From NCBI GenBank assembly GCA_027924645.1, contig BSBN01000494.1:10001-74000 (forward strand): DNA of 64,000 nt, read 5' to 3'. A program made the position numbers and the translations under genes. Within the stretch, counting starts at the first letter, position 1. Every line of letters begins with the position of its first letter. The notes under the pieces were generated by a model, which worked only from the letters and a program-made list of their open reading frames with translations, had not been told where the DNA came from and ran no database searches. Positions 43,959-56,429 of this stretch are shown piece by piece. The stretch comes from Cunninghamia lanceolata. Lineage: Eukaryota; Streptophyta; Pinopsida; Cupressales; Cupressaceae.

Positions 43959-44952
43959 TGTTAATTTTTTAAATATATTCATAAGGGATGAAGGTTTCAC
44001 CATCAACGGTAAATTATTTTTTATTGGTACGATAAATAATTATTTATTTGCCTCAGTAATTAATTAATTACCGATAGGTTGTTACAGAGTTACTTTTACT
44101 AAAGGAATCTCGGTAAATAGTAAATGAGGTGAGGTGGAGAATCTTGGTGCCTATCTTAGGGAAATGTATTTTTGGGCTGTTATGACGCGTGTCATAAGTT
44201 TGTAAGAGAATCTATGACAACTTACAATTGTTATAAGGTGTAAGAGATTCTATGACAACATATGGCAGTAATTATTGTCTTGTAAGTTCCTATTCTTGGT
44301 TCTAGGCGAGTATATTGGGAAGATGCCTATGATAGGTGCAAGGTAATTTGTAAGGAGATGATATTGGTGTATCCCAAGATAGAAATGTTGGATTTTGTCT
44401 ATCTCCCACGAATTTATTTGGTGGGTACTCATTTTGTATAAATATGAGACTTGAAAGTGAAGTTTGGTTGAGTATCAGGAAGAGGAAAACTTGTTTGCAG
44501 GTAACAGGGTGCATGAGAGTTTTTTTTGTACACAGGGGCTGATGGATTGAATTGAAGAGGAGATTGGAAGTGGAAGTATTGTAATCTTGTTTTGAAGATA
44601 ATACAACTTGAGCCTCTCTTCTTGGTGGAGTTTTTTCCAGCAAGGGTTTCTCCACGTAAACACTATGTTATGTGTTTGATTTTCTCCTCCATTGCTGCCT
44701 TGTGTTGTGAGATCTTGCATTCTTATGTTGCTGATTTGGGCCTCTTCGTTGCTGCTATCTTATGGTGATGTTATTGCTGTTATAAGTTCATCTAAGGTGA
44801 TTTTATCAAACATGTTAAAGTCGCTGATTTTAGCATCATAAAGAAGTTGAATCTTTTCATGGTATTTCAAAGATTAAGGCAACTTAATTTTCATATTTGT
44901 ATACAATTTTCAGATTTCTATAATGTAGTAGTTAAAGCCTTGTATCTCACCA
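43959..44952 (+). mobile_element. LTR inserted into the gypsy element, with primer site remnant
   Basis: The segment begins TGTTAATTTT and ends CTCACCA, has a TATA box (TATAAATA at 44437-44444), and is followed by ATTGGTATCATATC at 44953-44966, a Met-tRNA type primer site. So it is a 5' LTR on the plus strand plus about 75 bases of leader, after which the gypsy protease resumes at about 45030. The region between RT and protease of the host is contiguous except for this. Minus-strand ORFs over 44250-44720 are shadows. No second LTR or target duplication is found. Confidence 0.65.
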
Positions 44953-45030
44953 ATTGGTATCATATCTTAGTGATTTGATGATTAATAATTGGATTAGAGA
45001 TTGTTCGTTTATTACAACAACGTGCATCAC

Positions 45031-45357
45031 TTACCCATGGATAAATTTGTAGGCATAACCAAACAACTTCCCCTTGCAAAAAGTACTCTCCATTATTTTC
45101 ACTGTAACCACTTGTAATGATCCATTAGAAATTCCTCTAAGTGCCACATCTCTTCCTCCAAATTTAAACTTAAGCTCCATGGATTGATAGTTTTGTGAAA
45201 ACTCACTACAAGAGTGCAACCATTGTACACCCAAAACCATTGATGAAGGTTGTTGTAATCCACTTCCTTTAATTTGTATTAATTCAGAGTGGTGTCTAAA
45301 GGTTGTATGCATTAAGAACTTAATTTTTTTGCAAATAGTTCTTTCTAATGAAAACAA
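45031..45357 (-). pseudogene. gypsy protease C-terminal part and linker
   Basis: The 108-residue open frame contains VLGVQWLHSC, FKFGGRDVALRGIS and GSLQVV. This is the end of the aspartic protease domain (VLGxQWL with the following beta strands) and the linker to the RT in gypsy elements. Confidence 0.85.
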
Positions 45358-46690
45358 AAAACTGAATTAATTTATTTGTTGAAATTAAATTTGCACATTA
45401 GCTGGAAAATAAATCACACTTGTATAAATTAAAATTGTAAAATTAAAACACACATGAACCAAAATTGTAGAAATGAAACAACTTTAATGAATTAAAAATG
45501 TAAAAATGAAACTAAATAGTTGTTGCACTATGAATTTAATTTAACACATTAAAATAAATAGAAATGTTGAAAATAGAGTTATACATAAAACTAAAATAAT
45601 ATAAACAAATAAATAAATACCAAATGCTATCCTCTTCCTCGGGATGAGTGGCTTGTGCCTTCCTTGGAATTCGACTAAGATCAACCACCCCACTTTGTGT
45701 TCAATGCTCCATATTTTTGTTGCATCAACAAAATATTACAATCTTTTTCTAAAATAAATGTATCTATTTAAAACTTGTTGAAAAAAACTTTCTTTGAACT
45801 TTAGAGTTGAAAGTTTATTTATACATTGAAGATTGTCAACCAACTCACCAAATTAGTGGAAAACATTCTACTAAAACAAGTCTACACTTGTCTTTCATAC
45901 TCCTATGATAAAGGAACAACTTCCTTTATTATCTTCACTTATCTCTTCTACTCTTATGCTAAAGGAACTACTTCATTTATTCTCTCATTACACTATGACA
46001 ACTCAATCTTTTATGAGAAAAGGTTGGATATCTTTTTTTTGCTACTTTTATTATTTTTTCTATTTTAAATACAATAACAATTCATTTTCAACGTTTTAGA
46101 AGAAAAGGTTGAAAGATTATTAAATTCATAGATTTGACCAAATCACATTTTTATTTGTTCATTTGAGATTATATCTATCTTGTCATTGTCCTCCTCCTTG
46201 GAAGTTTTATATGCTTCACATGTTGACCTTGAGTTGAGTGTATATTTTCAAAAATTGAAATATTTAAAGTTATTTTAAAGTTATAATTTTTTGCAAAAGC
46301 TTTAAAAATCACAATCTATGTTTTTCAGAGCTAGTTGTGCTTTTCTATAGTTGTGCCATGTCATTCTAGAGCAATCTAAAATACTCTGGAGTTGCCTGGA
46401 ATGCTCTAAAGTCAATTTTTGAGCAATCTAGCATAGTTTGGAGCTTGCTAGAATAACATCGGAACACTTTGGAGTTGATTCTGCATCATATTCAAAACAT
46501 ATTGAATTTTATTTTCCAAGAAATATTAGAAAATGTTGACAATTAGATTGTCAGAGACTTCCAGGAAATAAACCAATATATATATTCCATATTATATCAT
46601 AAATAAGCTATTGGTTTTTAAAACGATATCTAAATCCACTTTTAATACTAATTTTAGGAGACAATAGGGGTTGCTTTATGAATTTAGATG
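45358..46690. mobile_element. Unexplained 1.3-kb insert in the gypsy protease
   Basis: It separates the protease active site (46911-46919) from its C-terminal half (45357). The insert is AT-rich and non-coding. It holds an internal direct repeat (CCTATGATAAAGGAACAACT near 45902 and CTTATGCTAAAGGAACTACT near 45952) and a run of TCTAGAGCAATCTA/CTCTGGAGT-like words near 46370-46470. No terminal repeat or target duplication was found. Confidence 0.45.
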
Positions 46691-47040
46691 AGACATTTTT
46701 TGGTTTCATCAACCATGTCAGTGTTTTCTAAACCCACAACCTAAAAGTTATCACATACCTTATTATCTGCCATTGCTATGTTGAATTTTTGGATTATTTT
46801 GGTGCATGGAATGGTGAATCCATTAGCAACAATGACATTGAATTCTTCAAAATCTTCGGCTTTCAATCCTATTTTAACCATCGACCCTTCATCAATGAAT
46901 TGTGGGTAGTCCCACTATCAATAAACATTATTATTTTCTATTCGAATAACACTCCTTGAACTTTGAATGGATATCTGGGCACTCTTGAAAGAGCTGCAAG
47001 TGTGCTTTCATCCTCCACATTTTTAGGTTCATGTTCCTTT
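46691..47040 (-). pseudogene. gypsy protease active-site part
   Basis: On the minus strand the frame reads MFIDSGTTHNSL, with the catalytic Asp-Ser-Gly at 46919-46911 intact. The family has LIDSGSTHNFI. Flanking frames carry stops. Confidence 0.8.
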
Positions 47041-47281
47041 ATGCTAGTTGTGGCATAGGTTCTTTTGGATCTAAATCATCATCAAATATTACTCTTCAAT
47101 ATAATGGACTTAGTCCTTGCCAGAGAATATATGGCTAGGTTTCCATGGCTCCTTATAGGAAAAATATAACTTTCTCCATCTAAGTTCATTTTTGTTGTAG
47201 TCATCTAGCTTCTTCTTTGAAGGTGTTTGAGACATCATTTTCCTTGGCTATGAATATGATCACCCTTCCTGAAAATTCCAT

Positions 47282-47720
47282 TTATGTTGCACAAGGGTGG
47301 GTGTGTTGGATTGGGATAGGAATTTCCCTTAAGCATAGATCCTCAAGTGTTAGGGCTCTTTTGATTGCTTCTTGTAGAGAAGTGGGTGCAAAAGCCTTAA
47401 CAATACTTTTGAGGGGTTCAAATAGACCACCAACAAATAGAAAAGTGATTCTTTTTAAAAAAATATAAGGCACCAACTCACTGAAATTCGACAACATAGG
47501 ACCTTGGATGGAGTATTGTTGTTTGATACAAACAAGTTATCTTAAATACACATCCTCATTTTTTTGCTCAAAATGGTCTAGAATCCTTTGATTGAAATCA
47601 TCAAATGTTTTCACAAGCCCATGTCCTTGTGCTACCAATCATAAGCATCACCTTCTAAATGCACTGTAGCAAACTAAATGGCATCTTCCTCCTCCATAGG
47701 AATGAGAGAAATATATTTGC
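47282..47720 (-). pseudogene. gypsy gag relic
   Basis: Pieces of the retrotransposon gag domain are visible: a VHLEGDAYDW-like strand (near 47660), FDDFNQRILDHFEQKNEDVY (about 47610-47550), then the open frame 47497-47282 with FSELVPYIFLKRITFLFVGG and LKSIVKAFAPTSLQEAIKRA. The domain order matches gypsy gag. Stops and a frameshift near 47500 close it. Confidence 0.82.
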
Positions 47721-48311
47721 AATTTTTACAACCAATCCTTAAAAGAAATCTTGTTGTTGCTATCAAAGGTGGGAGCCCGACTTTTTGTTGCAACATTGTC
47801 TTTCTATTGCTTTTATTGCCATCTAGGGTTCACCTAGAAGTTCTCTTATAAATGATGGCTATGCAAGTATCAAAGATATTGTATTTTTGAAGGCTTTAGA
47901 TTGACCTTGATACTTGATTTTTTTGGCAACTCCCTCTACAAGAGCCTTTAGGCACTTGTTTTTCCTCCGCCTCTTTCTACAAAAACATAGGTTTTGATGG
48001 CTTTGGCATGGTGTTAGCCATAGATCTACTAGATATACTCCCTTCTCCTCGAGATGCTTTAGTAGGCCTTGGGGTTTTCAAGTCTTTTATAGCATGCAAT
48101 ACTTATAACAATAAATTTGTCACTCCCTTTTGAACTTGATACCGTTTGGTCATGTCCTCATGGGGGAATTGTCTCTTCTTCTTTCCCCTTCTACCATATC
48201 TCATCCTTTACCTAGGTCTTGTGCTTGCCACTTCTTTTGCTCCTTTCTTTAATACCTGATCTTTGTTTCATTGGGAAGCATGAACAAATTGGTTTATCCT
48301 ATAGGTTGGCT

Positions 48312-48332
48312 AGACCGAAGCTTCGATATCAC
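48312..48332 (-). other. Primer binding site of the chromovirus
   Basis: On the minus strand TGATATCGAAGCTTCGG starts one base after the LTR end CACTACA. It resembles the Met-tRNA site TGGTATCAGAGC followed by TTCGG, with three substitutions. Confidence 0.6.
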
Positions 48333-49186
48333 TGTAGTGACCCTTAGCTAAGTTTTTATGTAAAATACTTAGATCTAGACTACCTATAACAAAAATTCAT
48401 ATGAAATGCATTAGATGTGAAACATCCACAACAAATATAACTGATTTGCACATGGAATATTGTCTAGAACTGAATATTTCATTCAAATGTTTCATTCAAG
48501 TACAAATTAGCTTCAAATGATTACAAATATTACAAAGATATTCTAGAAATGCCCAAAATGCTAAACTATCCAAAATGTTGCTAAAATCCTCTAAGCTTGG
48601 AGTGCAAATGCAACCTCCACTTGAATCTGACCTCTAGAAACCAAAGGGTTTTTGTCCTTAGATCCAATAGTTGAACATAACTGCTCAAATTGGGGTTAGG
48701 GTTTGTTGATAAGATGATGAAAGATGCAAATTGATGAAGTTGTTTGCCTTATATAGAGGTTGACGGCCTAGTGTGGGCCCACACGTTTTGAGAGACATTT
48801 AAAAGTTTCTCGCTATTTGATCACATTCAAATTTGGGGCCATTAATGGTGTCTCTGGTTAGCCATGGTGATAGGTGGAACACTTTGTCCGAACGACAAGG
48901 GTTCAATAAAAGGAATGCTCAAAGGTGGGGGTTCGGGGAAGTGCATACTTGGAAGATGCAATGGCAAGAGATATCGGGGAATCAATACTCAGGTGACCAC
49001 TTAAATGTATTTCCTTTTGGAATACTGACATTATGTTCTCCAAAGGTTCGAATGGGGGTTTTAGAAATGGGATGCAAGGATGCCAGGGGATGCAAAGGTC
49101 CATGGGCGTAGGACAGTGGGGATTAAGTTTCAGAGATATCTGATGTAGGAGGGAGTGGGGATCAGGGTTCAGAGATACTTGATGAT
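48333..49186 (-). repeat. 5' LTR of the chromovirus, broken at its outer end
   Basis: In plus coordinates it begins TGTAGTGACCC. Its upper part (48920-49186) matches the 3' LTR. The outer ~115 bases present in the 3' LTR are absent because another gypsy LTR starts at about 49183. Confidence 0.75.
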
Positions 49187-49670
49187 GAACTAGTAACCTA
49201 ATAAGGCTTAGAAACTTTCAAGCAAATGCAATTGGTAGGTGTAAATCCAAACACCACAACCTTTTCTAGCATGCTCTCCACTTGTGCTAAAATAGGTGAT
49301 TTGGAATAGGGTATGGACATCCATCAAAACATATGTAATGAAATAACTTGCACAATAGAAGAATATAATAGGAAATATGCTTCAAATACTTGATAATATT
49401 AAGTCACTTTGAGGGGGAAATCTCCAAAAGTCTCCAAGAATAACATAATTTGCAATATGATAATCAAATAACACTCACTACCTCTTATATACACCTTACT
49501 TATGCCGTGGATGTCACTAAATCGACTTAGATACCAAAATATAATACCTAGGCCGACTTAATTATCTAAATAAGAATATAATAATGATCATATAACTTAA
49601 TTACGAGTTAAGGTAGCCACAAGTCGAATACTCATAACTTTATATACATTATAAGATTAAGGGCATAACA
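49183..49670 (-). repeat. 3' LTR of the second gypsy element
   Basis: On the minus strand it starts TGTTATGCCC after the purine tract GAAGAGGGAGGCA and ends at CTAGTTCATCA. It is about 488 bp and contains no ORF. Confidence 0.7.
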
Positions 49671-49689
49671 TGCCTCCCTCTTCAAAGAA

Positions 49690-50830
49690 ACATTGTCCTC
49701 AATGTTGATCAACTATGGATGCTTTAGAACAAAATCTTCATCTTCCCATGTGGCATCTTCGACTGGCAAATTCTCACTGAATGAGATATTCTATAATTGT
49801 CCTAGTCCTAAACTTCTTTGTATAAGTTTGAAGAATTAACTCTGGATCCAAGATGATTTTGCCTTCATCTAGTTATGGTAACATTGTCTGTGTAGGAATC
49901 TTTTGACCAATCACCTTCTTTAAACATGAAACGTGAAAAATTAGATGTATCTTTGTTGATGGAACTAGCTCAAGCTTGTAGGCTTCACTGCCAATCTTCT
50001 GCACAATTTGGTATGGACCATAATATTATAGTAATAACTTGTTATTCTTTGTTTGTTGCTTCAGGGACATTTTCTTATAAGTTTGCAATCTCAAGAAAAC
50101 TCAATCACTTACGTCAAAACTCTTTTTACTACTACGTTGGGCAACCTGTTGTTTCATTCGATTTTGTGCCATGGCCAAATTCTATTTGAGTTCTAAAAGT
50201 ACCTATTGTTTGATTATTCATGTGTTCTTTCACAACTTTGAACTCTTGGTGTCACCTTCAATGATGATGTGATGGATGGGGGATGGTATCCATGGAATGT
50301 CATAAATGGGGACATTTTTGAATTAATATGGAAGGAAGTGTTATACCACCATTCTACTAGTGGGAGCCAAGCCACCCATTGAGATTACTTGTTTGAAGTG
50401 AAACAACTTAGATGCCTTTCCAAGTACTTATTGACAATCTCAATTTGCCCATCTAACCGAGGATGACATGAAGAGTTGTGAGTCAATTGAGTACCCAAAA
50501 AATAATAAATCTGCCCAAAAGTTACTAGTTAAGATAAGATCACGATCACTAACAATAGCTCATGGGGTACCATGTAACTTTTGTATATTCTCGACAAATG
50601 TTTTTACCACTATATTTGATGTAAAAGGATGGGATAATGCAATAAAATGGGTATATTTGGTGAAATGATCAACTATTGCCATGATGACACTCTTACCATC
50701 AGATTTTGGAAGGCCTATGATGAAATCCATGTGTTAGTGCTCAAAGATGTAGCTCCTCAAATCCTAGACTTGCATCAAACCCTAAGGTTAGGGATATATC
50801 TTCAAAGGTAATGGACATGGCTTATGCTTA
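49690..50830 (-). pseudogene. gypsy integrase with chromodomain remnant
   Basis: On the minus strand the core reads MDFIIGLPKSDGKSVIMAIV (starting near 50729), DHFTKYTHFIALSHP, then PWAIVSDRDLILTSNFW with the second catalytic Asp. Further down come a QIEIVNKYLE-like segment with the Glu, an FRTRTIIEYLI piece and VEDATWEDEDFVLKHP near 49740. The last two pieces are the chromodomain of plant chromoviruses, which directs integration to heterochromatin. Many frameshifts and stops are present. Confidence 0.85.
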
Positions 50831-50869
50831 GATAGTGGCATGAATGGAGCAATTGTTGTGAGTGGGTAA

Positions 50870-51960
50870 ACTCACCTTCAATTTTAGGCTCTGCAAGGCC
50901 AAGGGGGGTATTCCTTGAGGTCTCAATAACATAAATAATAACTTAAATACTAGATCCTTAAGCAACTATACCCAATGTGCTATGACCTCAAGGTTTGTCA
51001 CTAACTTCATGTCAACATTAGCTACATACAGACCTACAAGCTCTCTTATAAATAGATAATAAATCCACTCTTACCTTGCACCCAAAGATGACAATTACAC
51101 TGTATTTTCCCTAATAGATGAATCCATTGAACATTGCATACACATTGGTAAGAGGGAGAAACACACTAGCATGATTCCTTAATGATGTTCAATTTCAATA
51201 TTAGATAAACCTAAACCTACTCCTATAGCTAACAAGGGAGAAAAACACTAGCTCCTTACTGAATCATGCAAGCATGGTGAAACCTAAACCTACTCCTATA
51301 GCTAACAAGAGGGAGATTATGAAATGAAAGATGTTGGCTTATCATCAATCAAAATGGTGCCTACTCCATTAGGCAACATAGTCGTAGATTGCAAGAGGGG
51401 AAGAAATGCAATTGTAAAATATAGGTGGAATCACATGTGCATCATCGTACAATGCATATATCTCATCTCACACAATGGACATACTCAATAGTATAGAACA
51501 TAATTGCAAAAACCCATATGAAACAAAAAGAAAGACTATTGCAAAAGCTTTGCAATGAATTAAAATGATGTCACACATTTATCTAACCTTTGTTGCATTC
51601 ATACCAACAAATGTGGCAAGAGAGGATGAGCAACTAGGTTCAAACACCCTCCTGAATAAATACAAACTGCCATAGAGACATACCATTACATGCATTTGTC
51701 ATTGAAAACCCTTCATATGCTTTACAAAGTGCATTCAATCCCCTTACAAACCAGATTGCATTGTTTGATGCCTTAGAACACTAATTGAAGCACTTACAAT
51801 CACTAATTGGTTCAAACACCAACAACTTTTACATCTTACCAGCATGTATATATAACATTACATTTTCATCAAGTATTGTTTGGATGTGGATTTGGAGTGG
51901 GAAACACGTCTACAGGTCGCTCGTGCCAGTTGCATATCCTCACATGGGCACTTGAAATTG
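50870..51960. other. Unassigned stretch with a short direct repeat
   Basis: No domain is recognisable. AACCTAAACCTACTCCTATA with GCTAACAAG occurs at about 51208 and 51280, a 72-base period, as in a tandem duplication. Confidence 0.5.
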
Positions 51961-51962
51961 TA

Positions 51963-52730
51963 CTAACTTGGAGCATATGATAACTGCTCCAAACCAAATT
52001 GACCAAGTGTTCTTAGGTTCATTACCATGTTTCTTATTCTTTTTACTAGAAGCCTTTTGGTCTTTAGTAGATTGGTTGGCAACCTTGATGCATGAGATTT
52101 TGAAGTCTTACGAGTTCTCATTAGAATCAATTTGTCTTGCTTCCTAGTGAGTGTAGAAAAGTCATCGAAGGAAGTCATTGTGAACATTGTTCCTAGAGCA
52201 AGAAAAGTAGAAACAAACATAATATAGTATGGCCCAACTTTAGAAAGAACACTTAATATCAACTATGGTTTCTTTTTAATTTTATGATCTATTAATTTCA
52301 TTCTGAGAGACTTAACCTAAGTAATGAAGTCTTAGATATTATCAAAATTACTATGACTCCAATTGATTAGTTCGTTCTCTAGGTGATGACCCATTATCTC
52401 GTCCATCTATCCAAATATCATTTATAGTGTTTCCCAAATATCCTTGTCTGTATTTAGTGATTTGACATGAAACAATAGTGTTTCCCAAATATCCTTATCT
52501 TATCTGTATTTAGTGATTTGACTCAATTAAAAAAATAGAGACATAGAAAGACAAAGGAACACATATGCTTCATCATATTTGTTAAGGCGTTCTATTTTCT
52601 CACCCTCTACTTTGAGCTCTACTTCTATACCTTGTGTTATTCTAAACAATCCTTTAGCTCTAATCAATATCGTCATCTTTGTTTCCCATGAGAAAGGTAA
52701 GTAAATGTGGCAATTTAGGTAAAGCACTCA
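51963..52730 (-). pseudogene. Ty1/copia gag relic
   Basis: On the minus strand: MTILIRAKGLFRITQGIEVE and DEAYVFLCLSMS (52680-52545), DKDIWETL (near 52470), GHHLENELINW (about 52385), then the open frame 52262-51963 with ILSVLSKVGPYYIMFVSTF, FDDFSTLTRKQDKLILM and KTSKSHA. The order and motifs are those of copia gag (retrotran_gag_2/UBN2 type). No zinc knuckle, protease, integrase or RT of the element follows below 51.96 kb. Stops and frameshifts are numerous. Confidence 0.82.
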
Positions 52731-52739
52731 AAAAAGGAC

Positions 52740-55700
52740 AAAGCCTTAAAATTATTGGAAGCGCTTCTCTGAATATTACATGGAGCGCTCCTTGTTTAAT
52801 AAAGGGAGTGCTGAAATAAAACAAATGCTTATGTTTAAATTATTTTGAAACCTTAATAAATTGCATACCTTCTTCAACTATACTTTCACCATTTGTATAG
52901 TATGCATAGTACTAGTAGGTTTGTCTTAGTTCATATACAAAAAAATTGGACTAGGGCTTTGGGCAACGTGCTCAAATTTTAACATTTGGATAAGTGATCT
53001 TAGGTTTCTTAGCGGATCCAAATTCAATGAATGGCGGGTTTAAAATTTTGCCATTTACTACACCAAAATGAAGTTGCCTACAAGAAGGCTACAGATAAAA
53101 ACCAATATTCAAAACCTAGGTAAGTCATGGTTAGCTCAAAATCACTCCATCATTCACCTAAAAATGAGTTGCACATAAAAGCACTTCAAACCCTAGTGCT
53201 TTCAATATAGAAATTAAATTAATTTTAAAACATTACTACTATAATACAATCTTAGATTTGCACAATAAAATAAACATTGAACTAGAATGTTTAGAAATTA
53301 GTTACATTTAAACACTATGCTAAAATACTCACTTGAACAACAATGTTTATTCTATTGCATTTGTATTAATAGTTCAAAGAAAAGTCTACATATATACTCT
53401 CTTGGATGGATGAGTCTTAGTGACACATGTCCAAGAGGTTAAGAGTTAACTTCAATCAATCAAGTAGAGATAATGGTGGCACTTCACTAGGTAGAGGTGG
53501 CACATAATTATTATCAATCAAGAATTGGTGGAGAGGCCAAGGGGTGTCACTTGATAGACGCTATCATAGCATGTGAGTGCATAATAACGTATTTAATATT
53601 GGGAAAAAAAAGATAGATATATTGCTAGGTATTAGGGCAGAGAGGGTAATTATATTTATATTTTTGTCTTAAGCATTGAGGGTAAGAGTGTGGAATGAGT
53701 TGGGGGTTGGTTCTAAGGGATAGGAAGTCGGGCACAAAAACAATATTTTATCTCTTCACTTCTAGCGTTCATGAGGCCAAAAGGAGGAATTGCTTATGCT
53801 ATTTATGTAAAGATTGCACATAGATTTGTCTAGTCCTAAATGGATGTAATGATGAAGGTGTTTGCACACCATACAAGAGATACATGTTTGATTCAAAAAG
53901 AGGTATTTGACCTATGTACACATTGTAGGGGAATATATAAAGTAAACAAGAAATGACTTTCAATATGGGAATCCACCACTTGAGTATCTCATACATCAAA
54001 TTTGTGTCTCACTTAGCAATGATAAAAAAAAAATCTTCTTTTTTCACTAGTGAAATAACTTTTTTTTATAGAGATTAATAAATATCTTAATTTAATGATT
54101 GCATCATGATAACATTAAAAGAAGAATTTTCCAATTTTTGATGGATAGATATAATATGGGTGAGCAATTATATTTATAGTTTCTTGTTGTTTATCCTATG
54201 CACAAGTATTAATTTATTTTCTCATTCCAAACATTTTAAAAACGTCAGAATGATCATGTATTCACATCATCAAATAATTACCTTTTTAATATATTTCATT
54301 CTAGGGATCAATGTCAAATTATTTAGTATAAAATATTTTTAATGTATTTTAAATATACAATCTCATATGAAAATTCATTCAAGACTTTTCATTTAGAGCT
54401 AGGTGTGATAATGGTGGAAATGAAATGTTCAATTGCACATATGAAGGGTATAAATAAATAAAATATAAAAAATATCATTAAAAAATGTACCCAAGATATA
54501 TGATAAAAAATTGGGATATTTTAATAGGAATTGTATGTTAGAAGGGGGTATAAAAATTCAAGATCTAGGAATAGAAATGAAATTAAAGGTATTATTTAAG
54601 ATTCCAAGATTGCAGATGATATAGGATAAGCTTACCAAGTGAATCTTTTGGGGGCATAGGTGGCATTTGACTACCTTCTATCAAGGATGAACATATCATT
54701 ATTAGCTACCTAGGAGAAAAATGCATTTTTCTAATTTAACTTAATAAAATATGTACAATTAATATTGTACCAACACATAAGATAGGTGCAATATAATATT
54801 ACACCAACAATAATCTTTTGTAAAATAAGGGGGTTAAGGCATTGAGATAAAATCAACATAAATTGAAGACATTAATAAGATAATATAAATATATACAAGG
54901 TATTTATCTTATCTATCATTCATAATTCATATGCTAAAGTGATAATTGGTACACTCCTTGTAGCATCATATATTTTGTGTATCTATTTGTTTCATCATGT
55001 TGCATATCATTTCCTAGATGTTTTTTAATGGAATATTAGGAACATATAACAAAGTAGTTACACTATCTTGTCTCAATAGCTTTACTCGAAGCATTAAGAA
55101 GATTGTTGAAAGAAAATTTTGCATGTTCAAAGATAAAATGTTTATTTTAACTTATTTAAATCCCCATGAATGTTTGAATGGATAAGTATGATATCTTTGT
55201 AAAGTAAAATAAACTTTCCTTAAGGTTAAACTAGGCTAATTAAGTAAATGCAATCAACTAAATACAAATCAACCTAGATTAAATAATGACTAGCTGAGAA
55301 TGATAAATTGAATAATCGTACTTGTTATTTTAGTAAAGCACAAAGGAGAAAAGTGATTATCTCTATTACTAAAGAATGCAAACCTTTGATGAAGATTTTA
55401 AAATTGGACTGATATTTAATCAAGAAATGTGATCTCTTTGTCAATAAATTGCCTTAGATCCTGCGTTGATTTTATGTTGTCTGAGATTAAGTTTGCAATC
55501 ATGGATTCATCCTCTGAGTTTGGTTTCAACTCTACATAAGGTAGAATTATGCTCTGAGATTGTCTCGATTGATCTTTGTCGACTTTGTTCTTTATTATCT
55601 GAGGGCTAATAGTATTTAAGAATACCTTAGCAACATTGTTATTGTGTCATAAGTGTTTGTGTTTTTCCTAGGTCAATCCCTAGAAATGGGTGAATTTTGA

Positions 55701-56030
55701 AGATAGTAGGCAAGGGCCCTAGAATGATGGATGCAAATTTGCTTACTCCTTTTAGTGCACCAAATCTAAATGTTTTAATGTTGATTGCTCCTTCAATCCT
55801 CTAGGATGGTAGAAGACACTTGAGAGATTAAAGATGTGAAATGAATGCTAATGAATGTTTTTATATAGTATCACATAGCACTGAATTTTACAAAATGCAT
55901 ACTTAGTTGGCTTAGGCTAGGAAAACAATTGGTGCTAGTTAGCCAAAATTTGAATTTGAATTTTAGAAAGATAAGGGTCAAGTCCATAATTGTGTAGTCG
56001 ACCCTATAACCACAAAATTGAACTTGGATG
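52740..56030. other. Unassigned AT-rich stretch
   Basis: No domain, long ORF, LTR pair or RNA gene was recognised. Part of 52740-53640 may be the LTR and leader of the copia element, but no primer site is evident. Confidence 0.4.
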
Positions 56031-56110
56031 GTCAAACGTCATATGTAGGTGTATAACTATATCTAGGTGTCAAACGTCATATGTAGTTGTATAATAACCA
56101 TATGTAGGTA
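56031..56110. repeat. Short tandem repeat GTCAAACGTCATATGTAG
   Basis: The 18-mer occurs at about 56032 and 56071, each followed by a similar GTATAA tail, with a third partial CATATGTAGGTAGGTATAATA copy. Confidence 0.75.
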
Positions 56111-56429
56111 GGTATAATAAATACTCAAATAAGATGAATGTAGTGGAGTATAGGCATAAGGATAAGGTGGGGGCTAAGAGTGTAGGAATATGTGTATAAG
56201 GATAGGCAAAGGCTAGGAGAATGAGCCCAACTTTGCACAAGATTGTGCCATTTGTTTTGAATTAGATAATTAGGAAGGGCCCGAACCAATACAAAGAAGC
56301 CAAAAAGGCGAACAAAGCGAGTTTCACAAGCAGTGAAACTGGGAAACAAAATGGGATTTTGAAAGGGCCCTAATCCTTGAACAACAAAAGGTCTCCCCAT
56401 TGCGAAAAATAAGGACAAAACGTCAAGAA

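Larger units (their letters stand above)
40626..49186 (-). mobile_element. Chromovirus-like Ty3/gypsy element, minus strand, interrupted
   Basis: Reading down the minus strand: broken 5' LTR (49186-48333), primer site, gag (about 47720-47282), protease (about 47040-46690 and 45357-45031), RT (about 43830-43180), RNase H (42912-42700), integrase (about 42400-41380), a degraded chromodomain-like tail (about 41280-41090), purine tract and 3' LTR (41072-40626, truncated). The homology between the LTRs is clear at 40640-40955 versus 48935-49186 (GCATAC.TGGAAGATGCAAT, GACATTATGTTCTC.AAAGGTT). It is interrupted by a plus-strand LTR (43959-45030) and an unexplained insert (45358-46690), and its 5' LTR is cut by another gypsy element. 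Confidence 0.88.
49183..50830 (-). mobile_element. Second minus-strand Ty3/gypsy element, 3' part only
   Basis: It consists of a 3' LTR (49183-49670) and a preceding integrase (about 50830-49690). It interrupts the 5' LTR of the chromovirus. The upstream half (RT, gag, 5' LTR) is not found, so the element was truncated near 50.85 kb. Confidence 0.8.

Noticed and set aside
44250..44720. Three minus-strand ORFs of 60-117 codons
   Set aside because: They lie inside an LTR with TATA box and primer site on the plus strand, and the peptides match nothing recognisable.
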